Shown here one piece after another: positions 1 to 5,460 of a DNA stretch of 6,675 nt. Under the pieces are notes generated by a model. It worked only from the letters and a program-made list of their open reading frames with translations. It did no database searches and had not been told where the DNA came from. Every line of letters starts with the position of its first letter. Position 1 is the first letter of the stretch. Location of the stretch: the NCBI GenBank assembly GCA_050733695.1, contig JBOHTO010000107.1, forward strand, positions 1 through 6,675. Reading direction: 5' to 3'. The position numbers were made by a program, and so were the translations under genes. Source of the DNA: JBOHTO01 sp050733695. GTDB lineage: Bacteria; Gemmatimonadota; Gemmatimonadetes; Gemmatimonadales; Gemmatimonadaceae.

Positions 1-37
1 ATCGGCTCGACTTCCTCTTCTGATACCCTCTTCTCAT
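1..37 (-). CDS. Start of outward-reading ORF in the left arm (partial)
   Basis: Twelve codons are visible, reading leftwards from ATG at 37-35 and beginning MRRGYQKRKSSR. The ribosome-binding site AAGGAG on the minus strand (45-50) lies 7 nt upstream. The right arm carries the same start with D instead of Y at residue 5. Very little protein is visible, so function is inferred only from context as a mobile-element gene. Confidence 0.45.
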   Translation of the reverse strand, partial: MRRGYQKRKSSR

Positions 38-126
38 GGCGGTTCTCCTTTCATACTCAGCCGAATCGTACGATCCGGCGAAAGGAACCGCCATCTCACT
101 TTTCAACTAAACTCGGGACATCCTCG
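1..126 (-). mobile_element. Left inverted-repeat arm, probable insertion-sequence end
   Basis: The reverse complement of this stretch matches 6448-6573 at 125 of 126 positions. The only difference falls in the fifth codon of the ORF each arm starts (TAT here, GAT on the right). The match stops abruptly at 126: beyond it, cassette sequence on the two sides is unrelated. The arm may continue to the left of the window. An abrupt, shared inner boundary, truncated cassettes on both sides and an outward-reading ORF preceded by a good ribosome-binding site together suggest the left end of an insertion sequence present in two opposed copies. The family is not recognised, and no target-site duplication can be judged because the other ends are outside the window. 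Confidence 0.65.
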
Positions 127-330
127 CTGTTCTTCACCTGCCTGCTCCTGGCCCTCGCAGTCGGTGCCCGACTTCTCATCTTGACATACGCTGGCGTGGC
201 AAACGTCGTGTTGGAACCCGGCGTGAGCATTCACTACTGGGGTCTGTCACCCTACGTGTATGTCGTGTGGGGCGCGGGCGCCTTCGCGTTCGCTGCCACG
301 ATAATCTTCCGGAGTTCGAGTCGCGCGTGA
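121..330 (+). pseudogene. Small membrane protein of cassette 1, 5' end missing
   Basis: This reading frame ends at TGA 328-330 and has no start codon inside the cassette. It encodes about 68 residues of cassette sequence with two hydrophobic segments. The first is roughly SLFFTCLLLALAVGARLLI and the second roughly YVYVVWGAGAFAFAATIIF, separated by a short loop containing HYWGLSP, and it ends with a short basic tail. It resembles the C-terminal half of a small integral membrane protein of no recognised family. The left arm joins at 126/127 and has removed the start. The frame stays open through the whole arm to the window edge without a stop, so a chimeric product starting outside the window cannot be excluded. 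The gene is followed by a 68-bp spacer and its attC. Confidence 0.6.
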
Positions 331-398
331 CGCAGTTCGTTCGTAGCCGAGCCACCCAGGATCAGGCAATTGGTGGCACGTCTCCTTCTCGCGGCGCC

Positions 399-499
399 GC
401 CTAACTTGCGCTTGCAGCCGACGAAGCCCGCTCCCCGCTCTCCCGAGTGCGTTATCATTTCGCGCGCGGGCTTCGCGGCTGAAGCGCAGTCCGTTAGAC
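399..499 (+). repeat. attC site 1 (end of cassette 1)
   Basis: The site runs from GCCTAAC (399-405) to GTTAGAC (493-499), 101 bp. The arms around 406-431 and 464-486 pair into a long imperfect stem with one-base bulges. Compared with its sisters, the left arm has CGAAGCCCGC instead of CGCAGCCCGC and the right arm has GCGGGCTTCG instead of GCGGGCTGCG, a compensatory pair change. The first box predicts that the lost start of cassette 1 was TTAGGC. Confidence 0.93.
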
Positions 500-538
500 G
501 GGCGCAATTAACGTTTCGGAACAGCCGTTGGAGCAGGC

Positions 539-739
539 ATGACCAAGCTCGAACAGATCGAAACTGAGATCAGGAAGCTCGCACCCGAAGAGTTTTCGAA
601 GTTGCGAGATTGGCTGCTCGAGCTCGACGCCGAACAATGGGATCGGCAGATCGAGCGAGATGCCGCCTCCGGCAAGCTAGACAAACTGTTCGAGAAGTCG
701 CTTGCCGATCACAAAGCAGGGAAGAGCCGCGAGATTTGA
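539..739 (+). CDS. Antitoxin of RelB-like type, cassette 2
   Basis: This encodes a 66-aa, highly charged, helical protein. Its first part, MTKLEQIETEIRKLAPEEF followed by SKLRDWLLELDAEQWDRQIE, is typical of small antitoxins partnered with RelE/ParE-type toxins, and the C-terminal part (DKLFEKSLADHKAGKSREI) matches the toxin-wrapping tail expected of them. Its inferred role is to bind and neutralise the toxin encoded immediately downstream and probably to repress the shared promoter. The ATG at 539 is supported by GGAG at 530-533, 5 nt upstream, and lies 39 nt after the preceding attC. The stop TGA (737-739) overlaps the toxin start TTG (736-738), so the two are translationally coupled. The assignment is from recalled family resemblance and gene order. 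Confidence 0.85.
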   Translation: MTKLEQIETEIRKLAPEEFSKLRDWLLELDAEQWDRQIERDAASGKLDKLFEKSLADHKAGKSREI

Positions 740-993
740 GACATCTCACGAGCCCGGATTTCTGGGAATCGTTCGATCGGCTGCGCATCCAGATCCAGCG
801 GCTTGCTCGCGAGAACTATCGACTGCTCAAGGCGAATCCACGCCACCCCTCTCTCCGTCTGAAGAAGGCCCGCGGCTACTGGGTCGCTCGTATCGGTCTG
901 CACTATCGCGCCCTCGGCAAGGATGTAGAGGATGGCATCCTGTGGGGCTGGATCGGCACACACGCCGAGTACGACCGGATCATTTCGTCTTGA
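736..993 (+). CDS. RelE/ParE-family toxin, cassette 2
   Basis: This encodes an 85-aa protein from a TTG start. The start is chosen because the family normally begins close to M-x-H-L-T-x-P-x-F-W, as here (MRHLTSPDFWESF), and because TTG overlaps the antitoxin stop. Longer upstream frames are antisense-like extensions through the antitoxin gene. Visible family features are an N-terminal helical part to about residue 33, then NPRHPSLRLKK (34-44), the core strands YWVARIGLHYRALG (48-61) and a C-terminal WGWIGTHAEYDRI (70-82) with conserved H and Y. Proteins of this kind are small ribonuclease-fold toxins, many of which cut mRNA on the ribosome; the exact target here is unknown. The product is 85 residues, normal for the family. 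The gene ends 5 nt before its attC. Confidence 0.86.
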   Translation: MRHLTSPDFWESFDRLRIQIQRLARENYRLLKANPRHPSLRLKKARGYWVARIGLHYRALGKDVEDGILWGWIGTHAEYDRIISS

Positions 994-1287
994 GCGCCGC
1001 CCAACTTGCGCTTCCAGCCGACGCAGCCCGCGCCGAGGTTCTCCCGAGTGCGCTACTATTTCGCGTGCGGGCTGCGCGGCTGAAGCGCAGATCCGTTAGG
1101 CATACCCACAAAGCGCGTCGTCATGATTTCTCTCCGCACGTTGCTGCGCGCAGCCGGAGTCTTTGGCGCGACCATGACCGCTGCTGCGTGAAACCCTCTT
1201 CGTCGCATTCGATGGCCTGCCGCAGCGAACGAGGAGGAGACAGAGCCGCGCGGCTTGATCGAAGAACAGAAATGGCGCGTTGGCGGC
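994..1287. other. Stretch without a convincing gene between toxin and permease genes
   Basis: It holds attC 2 (999-1101) and then 186 bp of cassette 3 downstream of the permease stop. A 22-codon ORF on the plus strand (1123-1191, MISLRTLLRAAGVFGATMTA followed by AA and a stop) looks like a signal-peptide start but has no visible ribosome-binding site and no continuation. A 12-bp palindrome AGCCGCGCGGCT (1244-1255) has no T-run on either side. No gene, tRNA or clear terminator is visible here. Confidence 0.6.
999..1101 (+). repeat. attC site 2 (end of cassette 2)
   Basis: The site runs from GCCCAAC (999-1005) to GTTAGGC (1095-1101), 103 bp. The arms GCGCTTCCAGCC and GGCTGAAGCGC, then GCAGCCCGC and GCGGGCTGC, pair around a loop of about 28 nt. 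The first box is a poor complement of the start of its own cassette (TTAGAC), unlike the other cassettes, so this attC may be mutated or a hybrid. Confidence 0.93.
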
Positions 1288-3903
1288 TCAACGTTCGTCC
1301 TTCAATGCCTCCGTCGGCTGAATGCGAAGCGCCCGGCGCGTCGGGACGATGCATGCGAGTGCACAGCACAGGATCGTCGACAGCACGAAGACGACGGTGT
1401 TGCCCAAAACATCGAGATGCACCTCCGACAGGTCGTCGTTCGCGAGACCGAACCCCAGGATTGCACCAACGCCAATGCCCAGCGCCATCTGAACGAATGG
1501 GCGCTTGAAGACGATAGTCAGGACGTCGAGCGGCCGCGCGCCGAGCGCGACGCGCACGCCGATCTCCCGCGTCCGCCTGGCGACGGCGAAGGCCGTCACC
1601 GCATAGACGCCGGCGAGCGACAACATCAGCGTCACTCCCGTCAGGGCGAGCAGGAGCTCGAACGCGTACGACATCCCTGCGGAGTCGGGATCCACCAGAA
1701 GGGGCAGCGGTTTCGGATCGATCACGCGGAGCGCGGGATCGGTCGCCTGCGCGAGTTCGCGGAGACGCACCGCAAATCGCTGCGGATCGCCGCGAACGTG
1801 AATGGCGACTCGAAGCGGCTCGGTCTCACGCGGCAGCGTCGTCTGATAGATGCGGGTACGGCCGTAAGAGGTCCCCTTGTCGCTTACGCTGAGATCGGGC
1901 ACGACACCGACGATGTCATACCACGACTCGGCGGTGGGTTCGCGAGTTGATGAGAAGCGAAACCGGCGGCCAATGGGATTTCGGCCGCCCAGTACCTCAT
2001 CGGCGAAAGTCTCGTTCACGAGCACGACACGCGTCCGTTGTTCCGCGTCGGCGGTCGTCAACGCCCGCCCGCGGATCACGGGCGCGCCGACCACGTCGAA
2101 GAATCGGGGATCGACGGATATGACCCCGACGCAGTAGTAGCCATCCGCACAGCGTTCACTGTGCTCAGCGGCCGGTCCCGGGTCCATCTTGATGAAGTGC
2201 CGCCCGCTGGTCAGCTGCGGCATTTGATCGGCATACGTGACGTCCAGCACGCCCGGCTCCTGTCGGAGCCGGTCGGCGAGCGCGCGGTAGCGTGCTTCGA
2301 GTCGCACCGCACGCATCGCCGGTACCGTGTCTCCACTCGCCGCGACGCCGTCAAGGCGATCCATTTCGAGAGTGGCCGTGAGAAACGCTTCGGCCGGAAA
2401 TCCTGTGGGCGTGTCTTCTCGCAGGCCCCCTCCCAAGCCGATCAGCGGCCACGGAAGCAGCGTCGTGAGCGCAATCTGCGCGACGATGACCACGGTCCAC
2501 ACGCCGCCGAACTGCAACCCGCCGCCGCCGCTCGACGCGGCTCGGAGCCTGCCACCAGCACCACTCGATGTCACTTTGACCGCGGGAACGACGCCGGCGA
2601 TCGCCGCCGCGAACAGCGTCAGCCCAACCGCATACAGAATCGTCGTCGTCGAAAGCGAGGTGTCGATATAAAACGGCAACGGACCCGTTTGCCCTTCGAT
2701 CATCGTCCAGGTCCGCGCGAGCACGAAGCGCGCAACCATGAGACCAACCCCCGCGCCGACGGCGCAGAGCAGGAGCGCCTCGGCAAAAAGTTGCATGATG
2801 AGGCGCCCACGGCTGGCGCCGAGTACGGTGCGTACTAGGAGCTCCCGCTCTCGACTGACGGCGCGGGCGAACAACAACATTGCGACGTTGCCGCACAAGA
2901 GCGCGGCCAACAGCACGAGGAACACGTTGATCGACGCCAGCACCAACGCCGCCGCGGCTGGCAATCCACTGACAGCGTCTGGCAGAGAGAGGACTTGCAG
3001 GCGCACATTCTTGCGCGTCTCCGGAAACATCGTCGCTGCTCGGGCCCCGATCGTCGCCACCTGGGCGGTCGCTTCCTCGCGTGGATGGCCCGGCGCCAGC
3101 CGCCCAAAGACATACGACAGGCTCGGCGATGCCTCGGGAATCCGCTCGAGATGCAACGGTCGCCAGACGCCGTTCCGCTGTGGAAATCCGTAGCCGCGCG
3201 GCATCACGCCGACGATCGTGACAGGCGTGCCGCTGATGCGAATGACGCGGCCCACGGCGTCTGCCGCGCCATCCAGCTTGTTTTGCCAGAAGTCGTATCC
3301 GACCACCACGACCTCTTCTGCGCCGCCCCGTTCATCGGCTTCCAGCAGCGTGCGTCCCATCAACGCCGGAACGCGCGTCAGCGCGAAGGTCGACGCGGTC
3401 ACGTTGGCGACGGTTTCCGGCTGCCCGGGGCCGGTGCCGACGGCGACGTTGCGGTCTTGCACAACGATGGCGCTCAGATCGGTGATCGTGCTGAGACCGT
3501 CGCGCCACAGCTCGTAATCACGGCGCGATGCGGGAACCTCGGCCTGGTCGGCGACATTCCAGTTCCGCAATGCCACGATCGCGTGACCGTCCGGAAGCGG
3601 AATCGTCGGCCAGAGCGCCTGTCGCGCGATCTCGAAACCGACGGTGCCGACGGCGATCGCGAACGCCACCGCAATCGTTGCGATCGCGGTGAGCGCAGGA
3701 TGCTTGACCAGCATGCGACCGCCGAGCCTGAGGTCGAGCACCGAGAAGCGCAGACCGCCGAATGCGCCCCGGTCACGCGCTTCACCGCCACGATCGCCGA
3801 CCGATTGAGGAAGGCGAAGCTCCGGCTCCGTGTTGTCATGTCGCCTGCCACGCCGACGGCCGGCGCGCAGAACGGAACGGATTCGGGCGACAAACGACAA
3901 CAC
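1288..3903 (-). CDS. ADOP-type ABC transporter permease (MacB/FtsX family)
   Basis: This encodes an 871-aa inner-membrane protein with two tandem MacB-periplasmic-core plus FtsX modules, the layout and length of acidobacterial duplicated orphan permeases. After a basic N-terminus (1-60), a first membrane helix lies at about 68-90, a periplasmic domain at about 95-310, three helices at about 322-346, 369-393 and 421-443, a fifth at about 468-490, a second periplasmic domain at about 500-740, and helices near 748-772, 803-821 and 834-855. The cytoplasmic coupling segments SRERELLVRTVLGASRG (350-366) and RRTREIGVRVALGAR (776-790) are the FtsX hallmark. There is no Walker A motif, so an ATPase would have to be encoded elsewhere. 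The substrate is unknown. The GTG start is supported by AGGGGAAGG at 3910-3918 (minus strand), 6 nt upstream. It is the only gene running against the array, so it cannot use an integron promoter from the left. Confidence 0.93.
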   Translation of the reverse strand: MLSFVARIRSVLRAGRRRGRRHDNTEPELRLPQSVGDRGGEARDRGAFGGLRFSVLDLRLGGRMLVKHPALTAIATIAVAFAIAVGTVGFEIARQALWPTIPLPDGHAIVALRNWNVADQAEVPASRRDYELWRDGLSTITDLSAIVVQDRNVAVGTGPGQPETVANVTASTFALTRVPALMGRTLLEADERGGAEEVVVVGYDFWQNKLDGAADAVGRVIRISGTPVTIVGVMPRGYGFPQRNGVWRPLHLERIPEASPSLSYVFGRLAPGHPREEATAQVATIGARAATMFPETRKNVRLQVLSLPDAVSGLPAAAALVLASINVFLVLLAALLCGNVAMLLFARAVSRERELLVRTVLGASRGRLIMQLFAEALLLCAVGAGVGLMVARFVLARTWTMIEGQTGPLPFYIDTSLSTTTILYAVGLTLFAAAIAGVVPAVKVTSSGAGGRLRAASSGGGGLQFGGVWTVVIVAQIALTTLLPWPLIGLGGGLREDTPTGFPAEAFLTATLEMDRLDGVAASGDTVPAMRAVRLEARYRALADRLRQEPGVLDVTYADQMPQLTSGRHFIKMDPGPAAEHSERCADGYYCVGVISVDPRFFDVVGAPVIRGRALTTADAEQRTRVVLVNETFADEVLGGRNPIGRRFRFSSTREPTAESWYDIVGVVPDLSVSDKGTSYGRTRIYQTTLPRETEPLRVAIHVRGDPQRFAVRLRELAQATDPALRVIDPKPLPLLVDPDSAGMSYAFELLLALTGVTLMLSLAGVYAVTAFAVARRTREIGVRVALGARPLDVLTIVFKRPFVQMALGIGVGAILGFGLANDDLSEVHLDVLGNTVVFVLSTILCCALACIVPTRRALRIQPTEALKDER

Positions 3904-3909
3904 GGTTTT

Positions 3910-3918
3910 CCTTCCCCT
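3910..3918 (-). promoter_or_regulatory. Ribosome-binding site of the permease gene
   Basis: On the minus strand, AGGGGAAGG ends 6 nt before the GTG at 3903-3901. This decides the start: no ATG at the N-terminus has comparable support, and the family-like region begins well inside. Confidence 0.6.
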
Positions 3919-3932
3919 GCTTGAGTTGGCGC

Positions 3933-3962
3933 TAAACTGGACCGAACGTCTTGGCTTGTCAA
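3933..3962 (-). promoter_or_regulatory. Possible promoter of the permease gene
   Basis: On the minus strand, TTGACA (3962-3957) is followed after 18 bp by AGTTTA (3938-3933), 29 bp before the start codon. The -35 element is a perfect consensus and the -10 is weak. It lies inside the cassette, between attC 3 and the gene, so the cassette could carry its own promoter. Confidence 0.35.
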
Positions 3963-4011
3963 GGATTGACCTGCACCACGGTCAAGACGATGAAGCAGCG
4001 CCGCGTCGGAT

Positions 4012-4077
4012 GCCTAACCGGCCGATGAAGCTGCCGGTCGCCTGCGGCGCCCGCACCTTATCGGCAGGGCGTTAGAC
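4012..4077 (+). other. attC site 3, divergent short type (end of cassette 3)
   Basis: The site runs from GCCTAAC (4012-4018) to GTTAGAC (4071-4077), only 66 bp. The inner arms GCCGATGAAG (4021-4030) and CTTATCGGC (4057-4065) pair with one bulged G, the extrahelical base typical of attC sites. The rest of the stem is GC-rich and shares no obvious sequence with the six sister sites. This suggests the cassette came from a different integron lineage. Confidence 0.88.
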
Positions 4078-4095
4078 GGACGGGAGTCATAGGGC

Positions 4096-4473
4096 ATGCG
4101 GATCACGGCTACTTTCGCAATTCTCGTCTTGCTCGCATCTTGCGCCTCAACCCGCGGCCCTGCGCCACGGAGTCAGACGCCTTTCGATCCAGCTGAAGAA
4201 CGCCTTGCGCGTGAGCTCGGGATCGTGTCTCTTACTAGTACCGCGTCCGTACTGATTCGCCGAGGTGACACCGAGGCTGCGTTGACGCTGTTGGAGCACG
4301 AGCTTGATCGTTCCGTTGGAGAGGCGGAGCTATATGTGAAAAGTGGGACCCGGCTGCCTCCAGACACCCCACATCTCGTTGAGGCGACGCGGCGTGCTGC
4401 GGACTACGCCCGCGACAATCGCCTGCCCGAGCTAAGTAAGCGGCTGCAGGCTCTTCATCACCAACTGAGATGA
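4096..4473 (+). CDS. Small lipoprotein of unknown function, cassette 4
   Basis: This encodes a 125-aa protein with a clear lipoprotein signal: a short basic start MRI, a hydrophobic stretch TATFAILVLL and the lipobox LASC, with Cys16 as the predicted lipidated residue. The residue after it is alanine rather than aspartate, which favours outer-membrane sorting in Gram-negative bacteria. The mature part starts with a Pro/Ser-rich linker and then becomes helical. SVLIRRGDTEAALTLLEHEL (about 52-71) resembles a single TPR-like helical hairpin, and a second helical pair follows near ATRRAADYARDNRLPELSKR. No family is recognised. The ATG at 4096 lies 18 nt after attC 3; GGGAG (4082-4086) is a distant ribosome-binding candidate. 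The gene ends 18 nt before its attC. Confidence 0.82.
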   Translation: MRITATFAILVLLASCASTRGPAPRSQTPFDPAEERLARELGIVSLTSTASVLIRRGDTEAALTLLEHELDRSVGEAELYVKSGTRLPPDTPHLVEATRRAADYARDNRLPELSKRLQALHHQLR

Positions 4474-4491
4474 CTCAGTCTGCCGTCCGCC

Positions 4492-4595
4492 GTCTGACAA
4501 GCGCTTGCAGCCGCCGCAGCCCGCGCCCGACGTTCTCGCGTGTGCGTTACCATTTCGCGTGCGGGCTGCGCGGCTGAAGCGCAGATTCGTTAGCT
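4492..4595 (+). repeat. attC site 4 (end of cassette 4)
   Basis: The site runs from GTCTGAC (4492-4498) to GTTAGCT (4589-4595), 104 bp. The first box matches the complement of its cassette start (GTCTAAC) with one change. Stem arms GCGCTTGCAGCC and GGCTGAAGCGC pair with one extra G, then GCAGCCCGC pairs with GCGGGCTGC. Confidence 0.93.
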
Positions 4596-4619
4596 GGACC
4601 CGAGGTACACTCGCCGGAG

Positions 4620-4892
4620 ATGAAGTTCGAGTGGGATCCTGCAAAGGACTCGGCGAATCAGTCGAAGCACGGGCTCTCGTTCGAAGAAGCGGCTACCGTC
4701 TTTGGTGATCGGCTGGCGCTGAGCTGGGAAGATTCGGAACACTCGATTGGCGAAGATCGGACACTCACGCTCGGTTACACTGAGCGGCAACGGCTCGTGA
4801 TCGTGGCGCATACCGAGAGAGACGATCGTATTCGGATCATCTCGGCGCGCTGGGCAACGGCGACTGAGCGACGGCTTTATGAGTCAGGGTAA
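4620..4892 (+). CDS. brnT: BrnT-family (DUF497) ribonuclease toxin, cassette 5
   Basis: This encodes a 90-aa protein beginning MKFEWDPAKDSANQSKHGLS and continuing FEEAATVFGD. That opening (F-E-W-D-x-x-K, then N-x-x-K-H-G-x-S-F-E-E-A) is the signature of BrnT toxins, and the C-terminal DRIRIISARWATATERRLYE matches the family's ending. BrnT proteins have a RelE-like fold and stop translation by cutting RNA; they are inhibited by a DNA-binding partner encoded next to them. The length is normal for the family. The ATG at 4620 follows CCGGAG directly; a better spaced GAGGT lies at 4602-4606, 13 nt upstream. The toxin comes first and overlaps its antitoxin by 14 nt, the usual brnTA order, suggesting coupled translation. 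The gene starts 24 nt after attC 4. Confidence 0.92.
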   Translation: MKFEWDPAKDSANQSKHGLSFEEAATVFGDRLALSWEDSEHSIGEDRTLTLGYTERQRLVIVAHTERDDRIRIISARWATATERRLYESG

Positions 4893-5097
4893 GAAGGATG
4901 AAGACGAGATCCGGGAGCAAACCTCTGCTCCTGGTGCGGTCCGCGGGAAGTACTACGAGCGCTACAAACAGGGCTCGAACATGGTCTTGCTCGCGCCGGA
5001 CGTGGCGGAGGTATTTCACGACTCGGAGAGCGTCAACAAAGCGCTTCGCAAGTACCTCGAAGAGCACGGCGCGCCGCCATCGGGCGAGGCCGGCTAA
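4879..5097 (+). CDS. Antitoxin partner of the BrnT-family toxin, cassette 5
   Basis: This encodes a 72-aa protein with a polar, charged N-terminus (MSQGKKDEDEIREQTS), then GAVRGKYYERYKQGSNMVLL and a C-terminal APDVAEVFHDSESVNKALRK. The last part, a strand followed by two helices with D-S-x-S-V-N-x-A-L, fits a ribbon-helix-helix DNA-binding fold. Proteins of this pattern are commonly found directly after BrnT-type toxins, so its likely role is to neutralise BrnT and repress the pair. It differs from the longer classical BrnA antitoxin, so that symbol is not given. The start at 4879 lies inside the toxin gene. The stop TAA (5095-5097) is part of the first box of the attC (GGCTAAC), so gene and recombination site overlap. 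Confidence 0.83.
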   Translation: MSQGKKDEDEIREQTSAPGAVRGKYYERYKQGSNMVLLAPDVAEVFHDSESVNKALRKYLEEHGAPPSGEAG

Positions 5098-5195
5098 CAA
5101 GCGCTTGCAGCCGACGCAGCCCGCGTCACCGCCGTCGCCGGTGCGGTTACCATCTCGCGTGCGGGCTGCGCGGCTGAAGCGCTGATCCGTTAGCT
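5092..5195 (+). repeat. attC site 5 (end of cassette 5)
   Basis: The site runs from GGCTAAC (5092-5098) to GTTAGCT (5189-5195), 104 bp. The first box complements the cassette start (AGCTAAC expected) at six of seven positions. It shares stem arms with sites 1, 2, 4, 6 and 7 but has a different loop start (TCACCGCCGTCGCCGGTG) that can itself form a small GC hairpin. Confidence 0.93.
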
Positions 5196-5224
5196 GGACT
5201 TCGAGGGCGGGACGAGAGATCGCC

Positions 5225-5458
5225 GTGAAGTTCGAGATCGTTTCGGAAGTCACGGACGTCGAGCTAATCGCTGCAGGCAGAGGAATTCGGGATCTGCCTC
5301 GTCTCAACGACGTGCATGGGGAGGGGCGCTGGCGTAAGCTGAAAGGGCGTGCACTCGTGCGGCTTCCCAGCGGGCGCATTCGCAAGGCAGAGATCCACTG
5401 GTACGAGGCTCACGGCATCGGGAAGAGGGACTTCAAAGTTAAGCGTTACTTGGACTAA
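5225..5458 (+). CDS. Small basic protein of unknown function, first gene of cassette 6
   Basis: This encodes a 77-aa protein from a GTG start, beginning M-K-F-E-I-V-S-E-V-T-D-V-E. The start is preceded by GGGACGAGAG about 8 nt upstream and lies 29 nt after attC 5. By count it has about 18 Lys/Arg against 11 Asp/Glu, so it is basic. Conserved-looking segments are GRWRKLKGRALVRLPSGRIR (about 34-53) followed by AEIHWYEAHGIGKRDFKVKR (about 55-74), which suggests a small mostly beta protein. I recall similar short hypothetical proteins with the H-W-Y-E-A-H-G-x-G motif, but no assigned function. The stop is followed after only 2 nt by the next gene, so the pair is almost certainly co-translated. 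A toxin-like role is possible given size and charge, but unproven. Confidence 0.75.
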   Translation: MKFEIVSEVTDVELIAAGRGIRDLPRLNDVHGEGRWRKLKGRALVRLPSGRIRKAEIHWYEAHGIGKRDFKVKRYLD

Positions 5459-5460
5459 AC

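Larger units (their letters stand above)
1096..4071. mobile_element. Cassette 3: unusually long cassette with a reversed gene
   Basis: Boundaries follow the G/TTRRRY cleavage rule. The cassette begins within GTTAGGC of attC 2 and ends with attC 3, whose first box GCCTAAC (4012-4018) is the exact complement of that start, as expected for one unit excised as a circle. At 2976 bp it is five to eight times longer than its neighbours, and its only gene runs on the minus strand, towards the start of the cassette. The complementary boundaries argue for a true cassette over a later insertion, although seven matching bases alone are modest evidence. Confidence 0.75.

Noticed and set aside
610..735. 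N-terminal extension of the cassette 2 toxin from an upstream ATG
   Set aside because: The extension overlaps almost the whole antitoxin gene, is an Arg-rich shadow translation, and the family-like N-terminus starts at the TTG at 736.
1123..1191. 22-codon ORF resembling a signal peptide at the start of cassette 3
   Set aside because: It has no ribosome-binding site and stops after 22 codons, and no matching remainder of a plus-strand gene is visible on the other side of the permease. A remnant of an older cassette gene is possible but unsupported.
1244..1255. Palindrome AGCCGCGCGGCT as terminator of the permease gene
   Set aside because: The stem is at most 6 bp with no loop and is not followed by a T-run on either strand; in GC-rich DNA such short palindromes are common.
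1255..1950. Long plus-strand ORF of 231 codons, with other plus-strand ORFs up to about 310 codons across 1255-3924
   Set aside because: They lie antisense to the permease gene, are rich in Arg, His, Asp and Glu with no domain-like pattern, and arise from the GC-rich codon use of the real minus-strand gene.
4837..5385. Minus-strand ORF of 182 codons over attC 5 and the surrounding genes
   Set aside because: It crosses an attC site and three well-supported plus-strand genes, and its translation is Arg/Ser-rich without family resemblance.
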